Origin: Halobaculum magnesiiphilum
GTDB lineage: Archaea > Halobacteriota > Halobacteria > Halobacteriales > Haloferacaceae
Reading direction: 5' to 3'
Length of the DNA: 64,000 bases
Assembly: GCF_019823105.1 (NCBI RefSeq)
Contig: NZ_CP081958.1
Coordinates: 1,984,001-2,048,000, forward strand
A model generated the notes under the pieces. That model made no database searches, was not told where the DNA came from, and worked only from the letters and a program-made list of their open reading frames with translations. Both the position numbers and the translations under genes were made by a program. This document shows, piece after piece, positions 16,824 through 24,534 of the stretch (its first letter is position 1; every line of letters begins with the position of its first letter).

Positions 16824-17941
16824 GGCGATCCCACGGGGTGGAGCCCCTGGAAGTCGAGGCCGGCCGTCTCCTCCAGCCCGAGCGCGACGTTGGCGGCGTG
16901 GACCGCCTGCCCCGCCGCGCCCTTCATCACGTTGTCGATGGCCGAGAAGGCGACCACGCGGCCGTTCTCGGGGTCGAGCTCGAAGCCGACCTCGGCGTAG
17001 TTCGTCCCGGCCACGGCCTTCGGCTCGGGGTAGCGGTACACGCCGCCGCCGCCGGCGACGAGGCGGACGAACGGCTCGTCGTCGTACGCCTCGCGGTAGG
17101 CGCCCCACAGGTCGCCCGTGGTGACGCGCTCGCTCGGGAAGGCGTGGCACGTCGCCGCCGCCCCGCGGGTCATGTCGACCGCGTGGACGGTGAACGACAG
17201 CGAGAGGCCGAGTTCCTGCTGGATCTCCGCCTCGTGGCGGTGGCCCGTCGGCGCGTACGGGCGCACGACGCCCGAGCGCTCCGGGTGGCTGGAGGCGGCG
17301 CCGCCGCCGGCGCCGCCCTCCGAGGAGCCGACCTTCAGGTCCGCGACGACGCGGTCGTCGGGCGTGATTACACCGGAATCGACCAGCGGCTTCAGCGCCA
17401 GCATCGTCGCCGTCGCGTTGCAGCCGCCGGAGGCGATGAGGTCCGCGCCCTCCAGCTTCTCGCGGCCCAACTCGGGGAGCGCGTACGTGGCGTCCGCGAG
17501 GTGTTCGGGCGCGACGTGGCCGTCGTACCACTCGTCGTAGTCGGCCGCCTCGTTCAGCCGGAAGTCCGCCGAGAGGTCAACCACGGTGCCCGCGGCGTCG
17601 CGGAAGGCGTCGATGTGCTCCATCGAGACGCCGTGCGGGGTGGAGGCGAACAGCACGTCCACCGACTCCAGATCCTCCGGCGAGGAGAAGCGCAGGTCGA
17701 CCCCGCGCAGGTTCGGGTGGGCGTAGCCGAGCGTCTTGTTCTCGTACTCGCGGCTCGTCGCCTGCGCGAGTTCGAAGTCGGGATGGCCCGTCAGCAGGCG
17801 ACACAGTTCCCCGCCCGCGAAGCCGGAGGCGCCGACGACGGAGGCGGTGAGTTGCTCGGTACCGCCGTCGGCGACGGCGACTCGCGGGTCGCTCCGCTCC
17901 CCGCTCGTTGTCGAGGACTCGCTGCGCTCGTCCTCGCTCAT
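16820..17941 (-). CDS. argC: [LysW]-glutamyl-phosphate reductase (ArgC/LysY)
   Basis: NADPH-dependent reductase, 373 aa, making the carrier-bound glutamate semialdehyde. It has a Rossmann start, VVGASGFAGGELCRLLTG (about residues 35-52), the catalytic Cys in IASGGCNATAT near residue 176, and an HAVDMTRG segment typical of the family. The first about 30 residues are an acidic Ser-rich extension. ATGA overlap with argX upstream and GTGA overlap with argB downstream indicate tight translational coupling. Confidence 0.93.
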   Translation of the reverse strand: MSEDERSESSTTSGERSDPRVAVADGGTEQLTASVVGASGFAGGELCRLLTGHPDFELAQATSREYENKTLGYAHPNLRGVDLRFSSPEDLESVDVLFASTPHGVSMEHIDAFRDAAGTVVDLSADFRLNEAADYDEWYDGHVAPEHLADATYALPELGREKLEGADLIASGGCNATATMLALKPLVDSGVITPDDRVVADLKVGSSEGGAGGGAASSHPERSGVVRPYAPTGHRHEAEIQQELGLSLSFTVHAVDMTRGAAATCHAFPSERVTTGDLWGAYREAYDDEPFVRLVAGGGGVYRYPEPKAVAGTNYAEVGFELDPENGRVVAFSAIDNVMKGAAGQAVHAANVALGLEETAGLDFQGLHPVGSP

Positions 17942-18813
17942 GCCGTCGCCACCGCCTCCTCGGCCACTTCCGCCTTCAGTTCGAGCCAGTCGACGACCGC
18001 CGCGGGCACGTCGACCGCGCTCGCCTCGTTCAGCGCCTTGAACTCGACGGTGTGGTTCACCTCGTGAACCGTGTACTCGCCGTCCTTCGTCTCCATCAGG
18101 TCGACGCCGAGCAGGCCGCCGCCGACCGCGTCGCTCGCGGTCGCAACGAGTTCTTTCGCCTCGTCGTCGAGGTCGAAGGTGGCCGTCTCGCCGCCCTTCG
18201 CGGCGTTGGTGAGCCAGTGGTCGGAGGAGCGCGTCATGGCGGCGACGGGTTCTCCGTCGCAGGCCAGCACGCGGATGTCGCGGCCGGGCTTGTCGACGTA
18301 CTCCTGCACGTAGAACACCTTGTGCTCGTAGTGCCCGAGGGTCGCCTTGTGCTCCAGGATCGCCTCGGCGGCGGTCTCGGAGTCGATCTTCGCCATCAGC
18401 CTGCCCCACGAGCCGACGACCGGCTTGACCACGCAGGGGTAGCCGAAGTCCTCGATGGCCTCCATCGCGGCCTCCTTCGTGAACGCGACCTCCGTCGCCG
18501 GCGTCGGCACGCCCGCCGCCTCCAGCGCGAGGCTGTTCTTCACCTTGTCCGCACAGACCGCGGCGGTCTCGGGACTGTTGATCACCGGCACGCCGTACGC
18601 CGACAGGAACCGCGTCGCGTACAGCGACCGGGAGGTGGCGAGACAGCGGTCGATCACCAGATCGCAGTCGGTCACGTCGGCGCTCGTCGAAGCGAGGCCG
18701 AACCGCTGCTTGCGCACGTCGATCTTCGCGACCTCGTGGCCGCGCTCGCGAAGCTCCGACAGGAGGAGCTTCTCGTCCTTTCGGATCCGGGAGTAGAGCA
18801 GGCCGATCTTCAT
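17938..18813 (-). CDS. argX: Glutamate--[LysW/ArgW] ligase (ArgX/LysX)
   Basis: ATP-grasp ligase, 291 aa, that attaches glutamate to the C-terminal Glu of ArgW, the committed step. Motifs: MKIGLLYSRIRKDEK at the start, the ATP-binding core (PCVVKPVVGSWGR near residue 130), QEYVDKPGRDIRV near 174, and the metal-binding EVNHTVEFK near 254. In LysX-type enzymes this region influences specificity; the exact substrate (glutamate only, or aminoadipate as well) cannot be settled by eye. Its start follows the argW stop by one base pair. Confidence 0.92.
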   Translation of the reverse strand: MKIGLLYSRIRKDEKLLLSELRERGHEVAKIDVRKQRFGLASTSADVTDCDLVIDRCLATSRSLYATRFLSAYGVPVINSPETAAVCADKVKNSLALEAAGVPTPATEVAFTKEAAMEAIEDFGYPCVVKPVVGSWGRLMAKIDSETAAEAILEHKATLGHYEHKVFYVQEYVDKPGRDIRVLACDGEPVAAMTRSSDHWLTNAAKGGETATFDLDDEAKELVATASDAVGGGLLGVDLMETKDGEYTVHEVNHTVEFKALNEASAVDVPAAVVDWLELKAEVAEEAVATA

Positions 18814-18814
18814 C

Positions 18815-18985
18815 TTACTCCCCCCAGTCCTCTTCGAGCTCCGGGGCTCGATCGAGGACCGGCGGGGAGACGTCGACGACCTCCAGTTCGGCGCCGCACG
18901 TTTCACAGTCGACGATCTCTCCGATCTCCAGGTCGTCGTGCAGGGCCACCGTGCCCCCGCACTCGACGCATTCGGCTTCGGTCAT
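18815..18985 (-). CDS. argW: Amino-group carrier protein (ArgW/LysW)
   Basis: A 56-aa acidic carrier protein to which intermediates are linked during arginine synthesis. It has two zinc-binding pairs (Cys6/Cys9 and Cys27/Cys30) and ends in EDWGE, the hallmark C-terminus whose last Glu gamma-carboxyl receives the substrate. It begins the transcription unit argW-X-C-B-D-E-F. A TATA box lies at 19015-19021 and a possible operator at 19039-19048. Confidence 0.95.
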   Translation of the reverse strand: MTEAECVECGGTVALHDDLEIGEIVDCETCGAELEVVDVSPPVLDRAPELEEDWGE

Positions 18986-19014
18986 GGTGTACTCACCAGT
19001 ACCTCGCTATCGGA

Positions 19015-19021
19015 CTTTAAT
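19015..19021 (-). promoter_or_regulatory. TATA box of the argW operon
   Basis: Minus-strand ATTAAAG, about 33 nt before the argW start codon. It lies exactly 17 nt downstream of the shared AT-rich motif. Confidence 0.6.
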
Positions 19022-19038
19022 CCGTCGATTCTGTCAGC

Positions 19039-19048
19039 GAAAATTAAT
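19039..19048 (-). promoter_or_regulatory. Candidate arginine-gene operator (argW copy)
   Basis: Minus-strand ATTAATTTTC. The identical 10-mer, at the same 17-nt distance from the TATA box, occurs upstream of argG (22166-22175). The position upstream of the core promoter suggests an activator or Lrp-type regulator site; the protein is unknown. Confidence 0.55.
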
Positions 19049-19061
19049 GGCGGAGTCGTCG

Positions 19062-19325
19062 CTACGCGGCGTGAGCGGACGGGTCGGCGCGGATCTCGAA
19101 TCCGGTGTTCGAAATCTGAGTAGTGTAGGCCCCGAGGGGGGCCGGCGGGGCCACCGCCGCCGGCGGGCGCGGGACGGCGGCCGGGACCGGACGCGGCGAC
19201 GGTCGCGGTCGGACGCCCCCTCGCGGTCGTCGTCGCGGCCGTCGCGGAAGTCGCGGACGGCGGCCGCCCGATGGGGCCGTCGCTCGCGGTCGAGCGAGCG
19301 GTCGGGGACGTCGCAGGCGGGTCAT
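19062..19325 (-). other. Arg/Pro-rich open frame upstream of argW (possible leader or chance ORF)
   Basis: An 87-codon ATG-initiated frame in the argH-argW gap on the same strand. About 20 codons are for Arg, concentrated in the first half, with many Pro codons. The last third (TTQISNTGFEIRADPS) has ordinary composition. It ends just before the argW promoter. GC-rich DNA readily produces such frames by chance and I see no promoter placed to start translation at 19325, so this is a candidate only. Confidence 0.25.
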
Positions 19326-19359
19326 GGTCGTGGTGTCGGTGTGGGTCGCGGTGTCGCGC

Positions 19360-20868
19360 TCAGGCGTACTCGTCGACGGCCTCGGACAAGTCCGTTTCGG
19401 CGGCCGCCAGCGCGTCGCGGCGGACCGCGAGTTCGGCCTCGTGGTCGTCGACCGTCTCGGTCATGCGCGCGAGGGAGTCGGCGACGGCGTCGGGCGCCGG
19501 GCCGCCGCGGGAGTCGCGTGCGGCGACGCTCCCGGCGGGGTCGAGCGCGGTCGACAGGTCCTCGCGGCTCACGTACGCGTAGAGGGACTCCCCAAGTACC
19601 TCTTGTGCGGCCGTGTCAAGATTTGCGGCGAGGGTCTCCGGATCCGCGTCGTCGGGGGCGGTCGCGGCGGCCTCGGCCACGACCTCGTGGGCCGTGCGGA
19701 ACGGGATCCCCGCCGACGCCAGCGCGTCGGCGACGCCCGTGGCCGTCGAGAAGCCCGCGCCCGCGTCCGCGGCGCACGCCTCCGGGTCCCAGTCGCCGGT
19801 CGCGACCGCGCCGGCGACGACCTCGGTCGCCTCGGTCGCGTCGTCGACGGCGTCCCAGGCGTGGGGCGTCGCGCGCTGGAGGTCGCGGTTGTACGCGCGC
19901 GGCAGTCCCTTCAGCGTGGTGAGCAGCCCGGTCAGGTCGCCCGACACGTCGCCCGCGACCGCGCGGGCAAGTTCGAGCGTGTCGGGGTTCACCTTCTGGG
20001 GCATGATCGACGAGGTGGACGCGTAGTCGTCCGAGGGCACGAAGTAGCCGTCCTTCGCGTGCTCGATGAGGTCCGCGGCGAGCCCCGACAGCGTCGCCGT
20101 CAGGTTCGCGAGCGCGGCGGTCCCCTCGACGAGGAAGTCGCGCGCGGAGGCGGCGTCCGTCGAGTTCTCGACGACGCCGTCGAAGCCGAGCAGGTCGGCC
20201 GTGCGCTCGCGGTCGATGTCGAAGGTGGTGCCGCCGAAGGCCGCCCCGCCCAGCGGCGACTCGTTCGTCCGGTCGAACGCCGCGAGCAGCCGGGCGGTGT
20301 CGCGCGCGACCGCGCCCGCGTACGACGACAGGAAGTGCCCGACTGTGACGGGCTGGGCGTACTGCCGGTGGGTGAACCCCGGCATGACGGTGTCGGCGTA
20401 GTCGGCCGCGGTATCGAGGAGGGCCTCCCGGAGCGCGAGCGTCGCCTCGGCGGCGTCGAGCAGGTCCGCGCGGTAGCGGTAGCGGATGCAGGCGGCGACC
20501 TCGTCGTTGCGCGAGCGGGCGGTGTGCATCTTCCCGCCCACGTCGCCGACGCGGTCGACGACGGCCGACTCGATCGCCTCGTGGACATCCTCGCCGTCCG
20601 GGAGCGCGCCGTGTCCGGCCGACTCGACGGCGTCGAGCCCCGAGAGGATCTCGGCGGCCTCGTCGTCGGCAACGATCCCCTGCTCGGCGAGCATCACCGT
20701 GTGGGCGCGGTCGACGGCGAGGTCGGCGGCGAAGATGCGCTCGTCGGCCGCGAGGCTCGACATGAAGCCGCGGGCCGGGCCGCCCGCGAAGCGGTCGCGG
20801 CGGACGACCGTCTCGGTGTCCGCGTCCGTATCATCCACGTCGCCGCCGGCGCCACCGTCGTCGGTCAT
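19360..20868 (-). CDS. argH: Argininosuccinate lyase
   Basis: ArgH, 502 aa, splits argininosuccinate into arginine and fumarate. The family signature SSIMPQKVNPD is near residue 296, with GKMHTARSRNDEVA near 111 and GFTHRQYAQPV near 164. The N-terminal about 22 residues are an acidic extension. Its start codon directly follows the argG stop, so the two form one unit. A 374-bp gap separates it from argW. Confidence 0.95.
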   Translation of the reverse strand: MTDDGGAGGDVDDTDADTETVVRRDRFAGGPARGFMSSLAADERIFAADLAVDRAHTVMLAEQGIVADDEAAEILSGLDAVESAGHGALPDGEDVHEAIESAVVDRVGDVGGKMHTARSRNDEVAACIRYRYRADLLDAAEATLALREALLDTAADYADTVMPGFTHRQYAQPVTVGHFLSSYAGAVARDTARLLAAFDRTNESPLGGAAFGGTTFDIDRERTADLLGFDGVVENSTDAASARDFLVEGTAALANLTATLSGLAADLIEHAKDGYFVPSDDYASTSSIMPQKVNPDTLELARAVAGDVSGDLTGLLTTLKGLPRAYNRDLQRATPHAWDAVDDATEATEVVAGAVATGDWDPEACAADAGAGFSTATGVADALASAGIPFRTAHEVVAEAAATAPDDADPETLAANLDTAAQEVLGESLYAYVSREDLSTALDPAGSVAARDSRGGPAPDAVADSLARMTETVDDHEAELAVRRDALAAAETDLSEAVDEYA

Positions 20869-22116
20869 CTACTCGTCGTCCTCGTTTCCACCGTCGGCCG
20901 CCAGCGTCTCGCCGTCCTCGCCGGCCTTCACGTCCTTCAGCACGCGGTTCGCGAGGCGCTCCTGGAAGCCGTGGTACTTGGCGACGCCCGTGGCGTCGGC
21001 CTGCTCGATGCCGTCGACGGTCTCGGTGTTGAACGAGGCGGCCGACTCGGAGTAGACGCCGTACTCGGAGTCGCGGGCGACGGGGCGGCACTGCCCGCCC
21101 TGCAGCTTGACCGTGACCGTGCCGGTGACCTTCTCCTGACCGGCGTCGAGGTACCCCTCGAGGGAGTTGACGAGCGGGGAGTTCACGAGGCCCTTGTACC
21201 CCTGCTGGGCCCACTGCTCGTCGACCTGCCCCTTGAAGTCGCGCTCGCTCTTCGTGAACACGAGCTGTTCGAGCGCCTCGTGGGCGGTGAGGAGGACGGT
21301 CGCCGCGGGGTGCTCGTAGTTCTCGCGCACCTTCAGCCCGAGCATGCGGTCCTCCATCATATCGGTGCGGCCGACACCGTACTGGCCCGCGATCTCGTTC
21401 AGGTCCTCGATGAGCGCGACCGGGTCCAGCGCCTCGCCGTCGAGGGTGACGGGGTAGCCCATCTCGAAGCCGATCTCGACGAGCTCCTCGCCGTCGACCT
21501 CGCCGGGCGTCGTCGTCCAGTCGTAGATGTCCTCCGGCGGGACGTAGGTGGGGTCCTCGAGGTCGTCGCCCTCGACCGAGCGCGACCAGAGGTTCGTGTC
21601 GATCGACCACGCGCCCTCGTTGCCGCCCTCGACGGGCAGGTCCTTCTCGTCGGCGTACTCGATCTCCCACTCGCGCGTGAGGCCGAGTTCGCGCACCGGC
21701 GCGATGACCTCCTTGTCGGAGGCGCGCCAGACGGTCTCGAAGCGGAGCTGGTCGTTGCCCTTCCCCGTGCAGCCGTGGGCGAGGGCGTCGCAGTCGTGCT
21801 CCTCGGCGACCCCCAGGATCGCCTCCGCGATCACGGGGCGCGCGAGCGCCGTCCCGAGCGGGTACCCCTGATACGTCGCGTTCGCGCGCACGGAGTCGAA
21901 ACACAGCTCCGCGAACTCCGCCTTCGCGTCGACGACGTAGTGCTCCAGGTCGAGCGCCTCGGCGGTCTCCTCGGCCTCGTCGAACTCCTCTGCGGGCTGG
22001 CCCACGTCGACGGTGACGCCGACGACCTCGTCGTAGCCGTACTCCTCCTCGAGGAGCGGGACGCACACCGTGGTGTCGAGTCCGCCGCTGAATGCGAGTG
22101 CAACGCGTTTTGTCAT
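20869..22116 (-). CDS. argG: Argininosuccinate synthase
   Basis: ArgG, 415 aa, joins citrulline and aspartate using ATP. Start MTKRVALAFSGGLDTTV carries the N-type ATP pyrophosphatase P-loop SGGLDT. HGCTGKGNDQLRFE near residue 120 and the WSIDTNLW segment are also typical. The ATG at 22116 is preferred over a codon nine residues earlier because the TATA box at 22142-22148 would start transcription close to it. The C-terminus ends in an acidic tail. Confidence 0.95.
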   Translation of the reverse strand: MTKRVALAFSGGLDTTVCVPLLEEEYGYDEVVGVTVDVGQPAEEFDEAEETAEALDLEHYVVDAKAEFAELCFDSVRANATYQGYPLGTALARPVIAEAILGVAEEHDCDALAHGCTGKGNDQLRFETVWRASDKEVIAPVRELGLTREWEIEYADEKDLPVEGGNEGAWSIDTNLWSRSVEGDDLEDPTYVPPEDIYDWTTTPGEVDGEELVEIGFEMGYPVTLDGEALDPVALIEDLNEIAGQYGVGRTDMMEDRMLGLKVRENYEHPAATVLLTAHEALEQLVFTKSERDFKGQVDEQWAQQGYKGLVNSPLVNSLEGYLDAGQEKVTGTVTVKLQGGQCRPVARDSEYGVYSESAASFNTETVDGIEQADATGVAKYHGFQERLANRVLKDVKAGEDGETLAADGGNEDDE

Positions 22117-22141
22117 ACTCAACGCTCGAACGTCGACACCC

Positions 22142-22148
22142 ATAAATT
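22142..22148 (-). promoter_or_regulatory. TATA box of argGH
   Basis: Minus-strand AATTTAT centred about 29 nt before the argG ATG at 22116, as for a leaderless transcript. Confidence 0.6.
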
Positions 22149-22165
22149 CGGCGTTTGCAAGTTAT

Positions 22166-22175
22166 GAAAATTAAT
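22166..22175 (-). promoter_or_regulatory. Candidate arginine-gene operator (argG copy)
   Basis: Minus-strand ATTAATTTTC, followed by ATAA, giving a partial inverted repeat (TTA...TAA). It is identical in sequence and in its 17-nt spacing to the TATA box to the site upstream of argW. Confidence 0.55.
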
Positions 22176-22242
22176 CGCGGACTGCACGCTACCCGGAGGA
22201 AGGCGAGCGGATCGGGACGAGGGGTGAGGGGTGAGGTGGGGC

Positions 22243-22347
22243 CTACCGGCCCGGTCGTCGCGGCGCGGAGACTCGGCTCCGGGCCGCGGCACCGCGGACG
22301 CGTCGCTCGAAGGAGGCGCGAACGTGAGCGACGGCGTCCGCTGTCAT
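22243..22347 (-). CDS. Possible 34-aa Arg-rich small protein upstream of argG
   Basis: Open frame beginning MTADAVAHVRASFERRVRG, with 9 Arg among 34 residues; the first part would form an amphipathic helix. A TATA-like element (22371-22378) lies about 27 nt before the ATG, correct for a leaderless mRNA. It is on the same strand as argG and ends 127 bp before its start. It could be an independent small protein or a regulatory leader; the family is not recognised. Confidence 0.45.
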   Translation of the reverse strand: MTADAVAHVRASFERRVRGAAARSRVSAPRRPGR

Positions 22348-22370
22348 GGTCGATGGTTGTCCCTCGATCG

Positions 22371-22378
22371 ATAAAAAC
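22371..22378 (-). promoter_or_regulatory. TATA-like element for the 34-aa ORF
   Basis: Minus-strand GTTTTTAT, centred about 27 nt before the ATG at 22347. Confidence 0.45.
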
Positions 22379-22497
22379 GGTACCGGTCCGGCGAAGGTTG
22401 CGACGCGGCCGACGGCGGAGCGACCGTGGGACGGTGCACCGTCCCGCCGTGTTGGCGAAGCGAACCCGTTTTCCCCGGTCGCGCCGGAGTTTCGGGT

Positions 22498-23631
22498 ATG
22501 ACAACCGGGACGCTGCGGCTCGCAACCCGCGGCTCCGACCTCGCGCACCGACAGGCGGCGGGCGTCCGAGACGAGATCTCGACGCGCCGCCGCGACGTGG
22601 AGCTGGTGGAGGTGGAGACCCGCGGCGACCGACTCGACGAGGACCTCATCACCGAACTCGGCCGCACCGGCGCGTTCGTGCGCGCGCTCGACGAGCGCGT
22701 GATCGCGGGCGAGGTCGACGCCGCGGTCCACTCGCTGAAGGACATGCCCACCGACATGCCCGACGACCTCGTCGTCGCGGCCGTCGGCGAGCGCGCCCCC
22801 GCCGGCGACGCGCTCGTCACCCGCGACGGCGGCGACCTCGCGGACCTCCCGCGCGGCTCGGTCGTCGGCACCTCCTCGCTGCGACGCAAGGCGCAGGTGC
22901 TCGCCGAGCGCCCGGACCTGGAGGTCCGTCCCCTCCGCGGCAACGTCGACACGCGGATCCGGAAGCTCATCGCGCCCGAGTTGCAGGCCGAACACGAGCG
23001 CCGCGTCGAGGCCGACGCCGACCACAAGGGCGATCCCGAGGCTCGCGAGGACGACCGCGAGTACGAGCGAACAGTCGAGGAGTGGTTCGACGACCTCACC
23101 GAGTTCCAGCGCGGCGCGCTCGAACACGAACTCGACCACGAGTACGACGCGATCGTCCTCGCGGAGGCGGGCCTCCGGCGCTCGGACCTGTTCTACCGCG
23201 ACGAGTACGAGGTCGAGCGCCTCGACCGCGCCGACCACGTCCCCGCCCCCGGCCAGGGCGCCGTCGCAGTCACCGCGAGCGACCCGGACGTGATCGAGAC
23301 GATCCGGTCGGCGATGGACCACGAGCCGACCCGCGTCGCCACCGGCGTCGAGCGCACCGTGCTCGCCGAGCTGGGCGGCGGCTGTATCGCGCCGATCGGC
23401 GTCAACGCGCTCGTGCAGGGCGAACACGTCAGCGCCCGCGTCCGGGTGCTGTCGGCCGACGGCGACACCGAGGTGAAGGCGAACCGCGACCTCCCGCTGC
23501 GCTCGTATCGCGAGGCCGCCGCCGACTTCGCCGACTCGCTGCGTGAGCAGGGCGCCGCCGACCTCATCGAGGCCGCGAAGCGCGCTGCCGATACCGATAC
23601 CGCCAAACGCGCCGAGGAGGGTGACGAGTAG
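22498..23631 (+). CDS. hemC: Hydroxymethylbilane synthase (porphobilinogen deaminase)
   Basis: HemC, 377 aa, builds the linear tetrapyrrole from four porphobilinogens. Motifs: LRLATRGSDLAHRQA at the start, VHSLKDMPTDMP near residue 80, GTSSLRRKAQ near 123, and the dipyrromethane-cofactor Cys in ELGGGCIAPIG near residue 299. There is a charged insertion of about 40 residues (around 160-205) relative to bacterial enzymes, common in haloarchaea. The ATG at 22498 is the normal family start. First gene of hemC-cobA-hemD; its stop abuts the cobA ATG. Confidence 0.95.
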   Translation: MTTGTLRLATRGSDLAHRQAAGVRDEISTRRRDVELVEVETRGDRLDEDLITELGRTGAFVRALDERVIAGEVDAAVHSLKDMPTDMPDDLVVAAVGERAPAGDALVTRDGGDLADLPRGSVVGTSSLRRKAQVLAERPDLEVRPLRGNVDTRIRKLIAPELQAEHERRVEADADHKGDPEAREDDREYERTVEEWFDDLTEFQRGALEHELDHEYDAIVLAEAGLRRSDLFYRDEYEVERLDRADHVPAPGQGAVAVTASDPDVIETIRSAMDHEPTRVATGVERTVLAELGGGCIAPIGVNALVQGEHVSARVRVLSADGDTEVKANRDLPLRSYREAAADFADSLREQGAADLIEAAKRAADTDTAKRAEEGDE

Positions 23632-24534
23632 ATGAGCGACGAGCGCGACGCGGCCGGCGAACGCGGCGGCGACGGGATCGACCGCGACGGCGGCTTCGTC
23701 TCGTTGGTCGGCTCCGGCCCCGGCGATCCCGAACTCCTCACCGTGAAGGCCCGCAGACTCCTGGACGAGGCCGACGTGGTGCTGCACGACAAGCTGCCCG
23801 GCCCCGAGATCCTCGGCTCGATCCCCGAGGAGAAACGCGAGGACGTGGGCAAGCGCGCCGGCGGCGAGCGCACCAGCCAGGAGTACACGAACGACCGGCT
23901 GGTCGAACTCGCCGAGGCGGGCGAGCACGTCGTGCGCCTGAAGGGCGGCGACCCGTTCGTCTTCGGCCGCGGCGGCGAGGAGGCCGAACACCTCGCCGAG
24001 CACGGCGTCCCCTTCGAGGTCGTCCCCGGCGTCACCTCGCCCATCGCCGCCCCGGGCGTCGCCGGCATCCCGGTGACCCACCGCGATCACGCCTCCTCCG
24101 TCTCGTTCGTCACGGGCCACGAGGACCCGACGAAGGACGAATCGGCCGTGGACTGGGACGCGCTGGCGGCGACCGGCGGCACCATCGTCGTGCTGATGGG
24201 CGTCGGGAAGCTCCCGCTGTATACCGGCGAACTGCTCGACGCCGGGATGGACCCCGGGACGCCCGTCGCGCTCGTCGAGCGCGGCACCTGGCCGGACATG
24301 CGCGTCGCCACGGGCACGCTCGCGGACATCGTCGACGTGCGCGACGACGCCGGGATCGAGCCGCCCGCGATCACCGTGATCGGCGAGGTCGCCGGCGCGC
24401 GCGATCGGGTGGTCGAGTTCCTGCGCGGCCGCGGCGACGCGGGTGCGGCCGCGACCGCGGGCGTCGACAGTGGCGACGAACGCGCCGGCGGCGCGGACGG
24501 AGCCGCCGCCGACACCGGGGGTGAGGACGCATGA
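23632..24534 (+). CDS. cobA: Uroporphyrinogen-III C-methyltransferase
   Basis: SAM-dependent methyltransferase of the CobA/SUMT type, 300 aa, making precorrin-2 for siroheme, cobalamin or related tetrapyrroles. Motifs: LVGSGPGDPELLTVKA (about residues 24-39), LKGGDPFVFGRGGEEAE near 103, and PGVTSPIAAPGVAGIPVTHR near 131. A Gly/Ala-rich acidic tail follows. The last bases overlap the hemD start (ATGA), showing translational coupling. Here SUMT and HemD are separate proteins, not fused. Confidence 0.92.
   Translation: MSDERDAAGERGGDGIDRDGGFVSLVGSGPGDPELLTVKARRLLDEADVVLHDKLPGPEILGSIPEEKREDVGKRAGGERTSQEYTNDRLVELAEAGEHVVRLKGGDPFVFGRGGEEAEHLAEHGVPFEVVPGVTSPIAAPGVAGIPVTHRDHASSVSFVTGHEDPTKDESAVDWDALAATGGTIVVLMGVGKLPLYTGELLDAGMDPGTPVALVERGTWPDMRVATGTLADIVDVRDDAGIEPPAITVIGEVAGARDRVVEFLRGRGDAGAAATAGVDSGDERAGGADGAAADTGGEDA

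Noticed and set aside
19324-22167. Plus-strand open frame of about 947 codons across argH and argG
   Set aside because: Antisense to two enzymes with clear signatures, and composition (Arg/Val/Gly/Asp-heavy, no motifs) is that of a shadow.
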